From: Paenibacillus aurantius
GTDB lineage: Bacteria; Bacillota; Bacilli; Paenibacillales; NBRC-103111
Assembly (NCBI RefSeq): GCF_032268605.1
Contig: NZ_CP130318.1
Location: 1,018,501-1,082,500, forward strand
Length of the DNA stretch: 64,000 nucleotides
Reading direction: 5' to 3'
Under the pieces are notes generated by a model. It ran no database searches, was not told the DNA's origin, and saw only the letters and a program-made list of their open reading frames with translations. The position numbers were made by a program, and so were the translations under genes. Positions 58,780-64,000 of this stretch are shown piece after piece. Position 1 is the stretch's first letter; each line of letters starts with the position of its first letter.

Positions 58780-59214
58780 ATGGTTCCACGGTTCCAACAA
58801 GCCATAGAAAAGCTCAAAGTGACGGGTGTCCGGATGACTCCCCAGAGGCACGCCATCCTGTCGTACCTGTTGGAGACCACGGCTCATCCGACGGCAGACG
58901 ATATCTACAAGGCCCTGTCCTCCCGCTTCCCCAGCATGAGTGTCGCCACGGTCTACAACAACCTCAAGGTATTTATCGATTCCGGCCTGGTCAAAGAACT
59001 GAATTACGGGGATGCGTCCAGCCGGTTTGATGCGGATATGTCCAACCATTATCACGCGCTGTGCCGCAAATGCGGGCGGATTTCGGATTTCACCTTTCCG
59101 GTTATGACAGAAGCGGAGAATGCCGCGGCCATGGAAACCGGTTTTGCCATAGAGGGACATCGGCTTGAGGTATACGGGACATGCGCGAGCTGTCGTTCGG
59201 TTCAGACGCATTGA
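58780..59214 (+). CDS. perR: PerR-type Fur family regulator
   Basis: 144 residues from the ATG at 58780 with GGTGAAAG upstream (GTG at 58771 also in frame). The winged helix (KVTGVRMTPQRHAILSYL ... MSVATVYNNLKVF) and the metal-binding end (SNHYHALCRKCGRI ... CASCRSVQTH) carry two Cys pairs. PerR of Bacillus senses peroxide through Fe-bound His and Asp residues; here the SNHYH and RFDADMSNHYH region keeps the His ligands. Adjacent YgzB and YgxA homologues support the assignment. Confidence 0.88.
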   Translation: MVPRFQQAIEKLKVTGVRMTPQRHAILSYLLETTAHPTADDIYKALSSRFPSMSVATVYNNLKVFIDSGLVKELNYGDASSRFDADMSNHYHALCRKCGRISDFTFPVMTEAENAAAMETGFAIEGHRLEVYGTCASCRSVQTH

Positions 59215-59254
59215 GAGATTTCGGAAGTCAACTTTATGGAAATATAGTATAATG

Positions 59255-59294
59255 GACCTACCTCGAAGGAAGCGTTTCGGGCAGGTCTTTTTTT
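59255..59294 (+). terminator. Terminator after the perR-like gene
   Basis: GACCT and AGGTC close a stem around TCGA/TTCG-type pairing, followed by seven T. A TATAAT-like sequence precedes it at 59248. Confidence 0.7.
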
Positions 59295-59344
59295 ATGGGC
59301 TGACAGCCGCTTTCATCGAATGATCTTGCAGAAGGAAGTGCATC

Positions 59345-61078
59345 ATGGAATCTTCGCTGCGCCCGCCCCGCACCAAGCCGGGAGGACGGAGAATTTGGTT
59401 TTTGCTCTTATCGCTTCTTGTTATCAGTTTATTATTGGCTTGGGGATGCTGGCTTCTCTGGCCCAATAGCCAACACGAAACCCCCTCCTTTAACGGATTA
59501 ACCAAGCCTGTCTTTTACCGGGGAGAGCTTCTTGAACGGTCCGCGCTGGGAGAGAAGGAGGGGCTGAAGCTGCCCTATGCCTTCATCAAAGAGAAAATAG
59601 ATCCTACGATTCGCTACGAGGAGCCGAGTCAATCCGTTATCATCACCACCGAGGATAAAGTGGTCCGACTCCGGACCAGCCAGCTGACGGCCCTGGTTAA
59701 CGAGAAGCCTTTCCAAATCCGCTTTGCCGTGGAACAGAAGGGAGAATCTCTCTATCTGCCGGTGGATCCTCTTAAAGAATATTATTCCTTTGTTATTCAC
59801 GAATCGGATAAGACGAATCTTGTAACCGTAAACAAAGGCGGAGACTCCGTTCAATGGGGAAAAACGCCGGCCTCCTCCAAGGGGAAGACCCGGGCACTTC
59901 GTGCGGAGCCTACCGTCAAGGCGGTAATTTATGCGGATTTGCCGCCCGAAGAAGAAGTGATGATATGGGGAGAGGAAAACGGCTGGTACTATGTCCAGCA
60001 GAAGGATGGCTACACCGGCTATGTCCGCAAGTCGGAGCTCATTCTTAGCCGAATCGAAACGATCCCTAACCCCGTCAAAGAGAAAGAGCACCTCCCCTGG
60101 AAGCCGACCGGGAGCCGGATTAACCTGACCTGGCAGCAGGTGACGGCGGCCAAGGCGGTCGACACCACCAAAATCGGTCCTATGCCCGGACTTAACGTGA
60201 TCAGCCCCCAATGGTTTCATCTGCTGGACGGGGAAGGCAACCTTCAGAATTTGGCGGATCCCGCCTACTTGAAATGGGCGCATGACCGGGGCTACCAGGT
60301 TTGGGCACTTTTCAGCAACGGCTTTGAGCCCAAACGGACAGCGGAAGCCCTGTCGACCTACGACCGGAGAATGAAGATGATCAAGCAGCTTCTTGCCTAC
60401 GCCGAGATGTATTCCCTGCAGGGGATAAATATCGACTTTGAGAACATCTACCTGAAAGAGAAGGAGAACCTCGTCCAATTTGTCCGCGAAATGGTTCCCC
60501 TGCTTCATGAGCAGAATCTGGTGGTTTCGATCGATGTGGCCGTTAAGGACGGCTCCGAAATGTATTCACGGTTTATGGACCGCCGGGCGGTCGGGGAGGT
60601 GGTCGATTATATGATGGTGATGACGTATGACGAGCATTGGGCGACCAGTCCCAAAGCCGGCTCCGTCGCCTCCCTGCCGTGGGTGGAGAAAGGGATTGTC
60701 CAAATTATTAAAGAGGACGCGGTCCCTCCATCGAAGCTTCTTCTGGGCATTCCTTTCTACACCCGGATATGGACGGAGCAGCCGAAGGACGGCAAGACCG
60801 CCGTTACCTCCAAAGCCGTTTCTATGGAAGCGGTGCAGAAAATTATAGAAGAGAAGAAGCTGACGCCGGCTTGGGACGAGGAGGCCGGTCAGAATTATGT
60901 TCAATACACCGAGGATGACAAAACCGTGAAGATCTGGATCGAGGATGCCGTATCCGTCCAAAGCCGGGTGGACCTAGCCAAAAAATTAGATCTTGCGGGA
61001 GTGGCTTCCTGGAGCCGCGCCTTCGAAACACCGGACATTTGGACCGTTATCCAGGAAACACTTGAGAAGAGGCCCTAA
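59345..61078 (+). CDS. Membrane-anchored GH18-family protein with SH3-like domain
   Basis: 577 residues. A membrane anchor (about 18-40) leads to a copper-amine-oxidase-N/SH3-like region (about 60-240) and then the GH18 barrel (about 255-570). The catalytic motif is GINIDFENI (DxDxE-type with Asp-Phe-Glu), and YDEHWATSP is the other conserved part. Such proteins (YdhD/YaaH-like) act on peptidoglycan of spores or walls. No LysM domain is visible. The proposed acid/base Glu is in DFEN. Confidence 0.83.
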   Translation: MESSLRPPRTKPGGRRIWFLLLSLLVISLLLAWGCWLLWPNSQHETPSFNGLTKPVFYRGELLERSALGEKEGLKLPYAFIKEKIDPTIRYEEPSQSVIITTEDKVVRLRTSQLTALVNEKPFQIRFAVEQKGESLYLPVDPLKEYYSFVIHESDKTNLVTVNKGGDSVQWGKTPASSKGKTRALRAEPTVKAVIYADLPPEEEVMIWGEENGWYYVQQKDGYTGYVRKSELILSRIETIPNPVKEKEHLPWKPTGSRINLTWQQVTAAKAVDTTKIGPMPGLNVISPQWFHLLDGEGNLQNLADPAYLKWAHDRGYQVWALFSNGFEPKRTAEALSTYDRRMKMIKQLLAYAEMYSLQGINIDFENIYLKEKENLVQFVREMVPLLHEQNLVVSIDVAVKDGSEMYSRFMDRRAVGEVVDYMMVMTYDEHWATSPKAGSVASLPWVEKGIVQIIKEDAVPPSKLLLGIPFYTRIWTEQPKDGKTAVTSKAVSMEAVQKIIEEKKLTPAWDEEAGQNYVQYTEDDKTVKIWIEDAVSVQSRVDLAKKLDLAGVASWSRAFETPDIWTVIQETLEKRP

Positions 61079-61087
61079 ACCCATAAG

Positions 61088-61123
61088 AAAACCGCAAGCC
61101 CGGCTGACGGACTTGCGGTTTTT
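61088..61123. terminator. Bidirectional terminator between the GH18 gene and ygzB-like gene
   Basis: AAAACCGCAAG pairs with CTTGCGGTTTT across CCCGGCTGACGGA, with A and T runs on both sides. Confidence 0.8.
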
Positions 61124-61161
61124 GATGTGACCGAAGCTATTGGGAAGGATCGGGCTGCTTT

Positions 61162-61518
61162 TTAAGACTGCTCCAGTTCTTCCGGTTTGGTTGTGGCGGC
61201 GGAAGGGTCGAGCGTCAGAATGGTTTTGCAGAACATGCACCGGTCGGTTTTGCCGAGAATTTTGGTCATGCGTCCGCATTCGGGACATTCCAGCGAAACG
61301 GCGCTTGTGGACAGCATCCCGGCCCAGAAGTAAACGGCCATGCTTCCCATAATGCTGATCATGCCTAGGACGAGGAATATGGCGGCAAGAATGCGGCCGA
61401 AGGTTCCCCAGTTGAATACGATCCCGGCCAGCCCCACAATCATAATCAGCATTCCGATCATAGTAAGGAGCAAGCCCCACAGGCGAAATTCATTAACCTT
61501 GCTTGATTTCAAAAGCAT
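61162..61518 (-). CDS. ygzB: YgzB family zinc-ribbon membrane protein (DUF2614)
   Basis: 118 residues. Two hydrophobic helices (about 15-65) are followed by a zinc ribbon with two CxxC pairs (LECPECGRMTKILGKTDRCMFC). The family tail TLDPS is present. In Bacillus ygzB lies beside perR and ygxA, exactly the neighbours found here. Function unknown. Convergent with the GH18 gene. Confidence 0.9.
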   Translation of the reverse strand: MLLKSSKVNEFRLWGLLLTMIGMLIMIVGLAGIVFNWGTFGRILAAIFLVLGMISIMGSMAVYFWAGMLSTSAVSLECPECGRMTKILGKTDRCMFCKTILTLDPSAATTKPEELEQS

Positions 61519-61610
61519 GCGTTCATCTTCTTTCTTTTCATGTGATTTGGTCCGCCGTGCAGGAAAACGGTGCTCAAATGTAGAATAGGTAGAGCAGGAG
61601 AGGATCAGGG

Positions 61611-62477
61611 ATGGAAGCAGTCATTAAAGCTTGGGTCGATCAATATAAGAACGATGGGGAAGTTACGGGTGTCCTTGTCTTTCATAATCAAACGAAGCTG
61701 GCGGCTTTAACCGACCGTTTCGATCTGGTCGTTCTTGTCATAACCAGAGAAGATAGTCCGACTAGCAATCTATTTCATTATATAAAAGACGGATACAGGA
61801 TACAAGAACGGCGTCTTACGGAAACTTCCTTGAGAAGATGGGCCTACTTCGGCCCGGAACGGGACGTAATTCGCTGGATTTTGCAAGGAGAGATTGTATT
61901 GGATAAAGAGCTTCATCTGGAAAGCTTCCGAAATCATCTGCTCGAATTTCCTGAAAGCCTTAAAGAGCAGAAGCTCCTCGTGGAATTTTCCCTTTTCGTC
62001 AGAACTTATTTGCAGAGCAAGGAATATGTCCTGGAGAATCATTTGATGGATGCTTACGGCAATCTGCTGGAGGCTTTGCATCATTGGGCCCGGATGGCCA
62101 TCATTGAACAGGGGATTCATCCCGAGGTGACGGTGTGGCAGCAGATTCGCCGGATCAACCCCGGGGTGTACAAGCTGTATGAAGAGCTTACCTCAAGCGG
62201 GGAATCCCTTCTGCAGCGGGTACAGCTCGTTCTGCTGGCCTGTGAATTCTCCGTCGTTTCCAAAATGGAAAGCTGCTGCCGCGTTCTCCTACGCATTCTG
62301 GAAAGCCGGGAGGAGCCTTGGAGCGTGGCGGAAATTCAGGACCAGAAGGAAATGGTGGACGTTCAGGTCCAGCTGTCTTTGCTGCTCAACAAGCTCGTGC
62401 AGAAATCGCTAATCCGGGAAGTGGCCGTGCCGCTTGACGACAGCTTTAGCCGATTCGAGCTCCGCTATACCCGGTAA
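61611..62477 (+). CDS. ygxA: YgxA-like nucleotidyltransferase-fold protein
   Basis: 288 residues. It resembles YgxA (NTP-transferase-like, NTP_transf_8 type): an N-terminal part with LVFHNQTKLAALTDRFDLVVLVITRED (about 18-48, the nucleotidyltransferase core with altered catalytic Asp pair) and a long helical C-terminal domain. Catalytic Asp residues are not clearly conserved, so activity is uncertain. Its place next to ygzB and perR repeats the Bacillus order. Confidence 0.82.
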   Translation: MEAVIKAWVDQYKNDGEVTGVLVFHNQTKLAALTDRFDLVVLVITREDSPTSNLFHYIKDGYRIQERRLTETSLRRWAYFGPERDVIRWILQGEIVLDKELHLESFRNHLLEFPESLKEQKLLVEFSLFVRTYLQSKEYVLENHLMDAYGNLLEALHHWARMAIIEQGIHPEVTVWQQIRRINPGVYKLYEELTSSGESLLQRVQLVLLACEFSVVSKMESCCRVLLRILESREEPWSVAEIQDQKEMVDVQVQLSLLLNKLVQKSLIREVAVPLDDSFSRFELRYTR

Positions 62478-62510
62478 GGAAGAACTATGCTATACTGATT
62501 CTATAGTTTA

Positions 62511-62605
62511 CCACTAGGGGTGCCCTTTTGCGGGCTGAGACGATACCCTTGGAACCTGTCCGGCATGAAATCATGCCCCTGGATCATACCAGCGTAGGGA
62601 AGTGG
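62511..62605 (+). ncRNA. TPP riboswitch (THI element)
   Basis: The consensus is easy to read: P1 pair CCACT (62511) with AGTGG (62601), GGGGTGCCC, CTGAGACGATACCC, GAACCTG, ATCATACCAGCGTAGGGAAG. It senses thiamine pyrophosphate and precedes thiS-thiG. A terminator stem (62636-62665) follows, so control is by transcription termination. Confidence 0.95.
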
Positions 62606-62635
62606 GATGCAGCTTAATGGATAGAAAATTCCAGG

Positions 62636-62665
62636 AAAGCCGACCCCTTTGGGCCGGCTTTTTTT
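62636..62665 (+). terminator. Riboswitch-controlled terminator
   Basis: AAAGCCG pairs with CGGCTTT across ACCCCTTTGGGC-type pairing, followed by T7. In the TPP-bound state this stem should end the transcript before thiS. Confidence 0.9.
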
Positions 62666-62737
62666 AATGCGGACCGATGATCGCTGGTTGTGCCAGGAAG
62701 CGTCAGCCCCCGTGGAACCGGTAAGGAGGTGGAGAGG

Positions 62738-62938
62738 GTGGAGTTGATTGTGAACGGTGAAGCCAGAGTGGTCGAGAACGTCTCAAGCGTGGCGGATATG
62801 CTGAGTACGTTTAAGCTCGAGAACAAAATTCTGGTGGTGGAAGTAAATCGAAGCATCGTAGACCGCAGCCAATATTCCGAAACCCCCCTGAGCAACGGGG
62901 ACCGGGTGGAAATTGTTCATTTTGTCGGCGGCGGATAA
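62738..62938 (+). CDS. thiS: Sulfur carrier protein ThiS
   Basis: 66 residues from a GTG with AAGGAGGTGGAGAG upstream. Beta-grasp sequence [21 protein letters not shown] ends in the obligatory HFVGGG, whose terminal Gly-Gly is adenylated and thiocarboxylated. It delivers sulfur for the thiazole ring of thiamine. The 26 bases to thiG make a short operon under the TPP riboswitch. Confidence 0.93.
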   Translation: MELIVNGEARVVENVSSVADMLSTFKLENKILVVEVNRSIVDRSQYSETPLSNGDRVEIVHFVGGG

Positions 62939-62963
62939 ACCCAAACAGGAGGCATACATCATT

Positions 62964-63737
62964 ATGACGGAACAATTGGTAATTGGACCTTATACGTTTC
63001 ATTCCCGGCTTCTTCTTGGAACCGGTAAGTTTTCTTCTATGGAGGTGCAGAGCGGGGCGGTAGCTTCTTCAGAGACGGAGGTTCTGACCTTCGCCATCCG
63101 CAGACTGCCGATCGACCAGCCGGATGCGCCTAATTTCCTTGAAAGCTTGGATTTGAAGAAATATACCCTGCTGCCTAATACGGCCGGGGCTTATACGGTC
63201 GAGGAAGCGGTCCGCATAGCGAGGCTGGCCAAAGCAAGCGGCTTGTGCGACATGATCAAAGTGGAGGTCATCGGAGACCCCAAAACGCTGCTGCCCGACC
63301 CGATCGGGACGTTGGAAGCCACCAAAATTTTGGTCGAGGAAGGATTTGTCGTTCTTCCTTATACGTCGGATGATCCGATTCTGGCACGCAAGCTTCAAGA
63401 GGCGGGGGCGGCGGCCGTTATGCCGGGAGCTTCACCGATCGGGTCCGGTCAAGGGATTGTCAATCCCAACAACCTGAAGTTCATTATAGAGGAGGCCAAG
63501 GTGCCGGTTATTGTGGATGCCGGAATCGGCGCTCCTTCCGATGCGGCGCTTGCAATGGAACTGGGGGCGGACGGAGTCCTTCTTAACACCGCCGTGTCCC
63601 TGGCGGATGACCCGGTTCGAATGGCAGAAGCCTTTAAATGGGCTGTGAGAGCGGGGCGACAAGGCTATCTAGCCGGTCGGATCCCCAAAAAGCGTTATGC
63701 TTCCGCAAGCTCGCCTGAGATCGGAATGATTGAGTAA
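62964..63737 (+). CDS. thiG: Thiazole synthase ThiG
   Basis: 257 residues from the ATG at 62964 with CAGGAGGCATAC upstream. The barrel starts [17 protein letters not shown], with the catalytic Lys in [16 protein letters not shown] and the phosphate-binding end [22 protein letters not shown]. It joins deoxyxylulose phosphate, dehydroglycine and ThiS thiocarboxylate to form the thiazole. The other thiamine genes (thiF, thiO and so on) are not in the window. Confidence 0.95.
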   Translation: MTEQLVIGPYTFHSRLLLGTGKFSSMEVQSGAVASSETEVLTFAIRRLPIDQPDAPNFLESLDLKKYTLLPNTAGAYTVEEAVRIARLAKASGLCDMIKVEVIGDPKTLLPDPIGTLEATKILVEEGFVVLPYTSDDPILARKLQEAGAAAVMPGASPIGSGQGIVNPNNLKFIIEEAKVPVIVDAGIGAPSDAALAMELGADGVLLNTAVSLADDPVRMAEAFKWAVRAGRQGYLAGRIPKKRYASASSPEIGMIE

Positions 63738-63752
63738 AGGATGCATGGGGGT

Positions 63753-63778
63753 CCCCTTCTGCTTGCAGAAGGGGCTCT
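63753..63778 (+). terminator. Terminator after thiG
   Basis: CCCCTTCTG pairs with CAGAAGGGG across CTTG; the following CTCTATTTA is a modest U tract. Confidence 0.6.
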
Positions 63779-63811
63779 ATTTAAGATCGGCAATTTCATT
63801 AAATTTGATGC

Positions 63812-63958
63812 TTGACTTAGGGAATGGCTTTATGATAAATTAGTCTTCGCTGCTTCGGAAGGGACAAGCAAAATGGACCATCCAAACGGTGTCAAGCTTA
63901 GTATCTCAAATCAGCCCAAAAATAATGCTTGCATTCTTCGGACGGTTTGTGATATATT
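63812..63958 (+). promoter_or_regulatory. Tandem promoter-like sequences at the window end
   Basis: First pair: TTGACT (63812) with an extended -10, TGATAAATT (about 63833-63841), spacing 18. Second pair: TTGCAT (63929) with TATATT (63953), spacing 18. Two closely spaced promoters with no gene before the window ends suggest a strongly transcribed unit downstream, perhaps an rRNA operon. The gene itself is not visible. Confidence 0.45.
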
Positions 63959-64000
63959 ATGAAGGTCGCTGTTAAACAAGACTAGGTTTTGAGAGACTCT

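Overview
The window looks like chromosomal DNA from a moderately GC-rich, spore-forming Gram-positive of the Paenibacillaceae (Paenibacillus or a close relative). The inference rests on gene content: a YyaC-type spore protein gene, a KinA/KinE-like kinase, a YgzB/YgxA/PerR neighbourhood like that of Bacillus, a YesM/YesN two-component pair, a sortase with an LPXTG substrate, gatCAB, a DUF1540 gene, strong AGGAGG ribosome sites and frequent TTG/GTG starts. No rRNA or tRNA gene and no CRISPR array was seen.

Layout. 1-9.3 kb: the end of L-lactate dehydrogenase, an M50 membrane protease, a hypothetical gene, a PDZ/Lon-like protease, an NAD-dependent epimerase divergent from fumC, and two overlapping DGQHR (DndB-like) genes with no dnd genes nearby. 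9.5-25.9 kb: a co-directional carbohydrate locus with a NagA-like deacetylase, four Gfo/Idh/MocA oxidoreductases, an IolE-like TIM barrel, a GH2 beta-mannosidase, a GH123/DUF4091-type hydrolase, a small PAS-like protein and a YesN/YesM regulator-kinase pair, then a convergent parallel beta-helix protein. No transporter is present. 26-33 kb: small proteins, an acyltransferase, YyaC, an SOS-associated peptidase (HMCES/YedK), a class D-like sortase with its LPXTG protein carrying a 36-bp tandem repeat, and a 29-codon holin-like toxin ORF facing a possible antisense RNA.

33-44.8 kb: a WG-repeat lipoprotein, the bifunctional NAD(P)HX repair enzyme, a methionine aminopeptidase, a VOC protein, a PAS/HisKA kinase, a cupredoxin, an aldolase-like TIM barrel, DedA, a thioredoxin-like protein and a glyoxalase II-like hydrolase. 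44.9-51.2 kb: a Tad/Flp-like export locus (CpaB-, CpaE-, TadA-, TadB- and TadC-like, two tiny paralogous membrane peptides, two pseudopilin-like proteins) without a recognisable Flp pilin or prepilin peptidase. 51-64 kb: HupE/UreJ, an EAL protein, gatCAB, a GNAT acetyltransferase, MgtC, PerR, a GH18 protein, YgzB, YgxA, a TPP riboswitch with thiS-thiG, and tandem promoter-like sequences running out of the window.

The most unusual non-gene signal is a family of short (59-98 bp) MITE-like repeats. They have TGYCTTATCCG inverted ends and lie between 4-bp CTAG or CCAG direct repeats. Three near-complete copies and one deleted copy were found, plus a fragment. Two copies begin exactly on the TAG stop codon of a gene. 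Other leads are the orphan DGQHR pair, the transporter-less glycan locus, the pilin-less Tad-like locus and the candidate type I toxin-antitoxin module.
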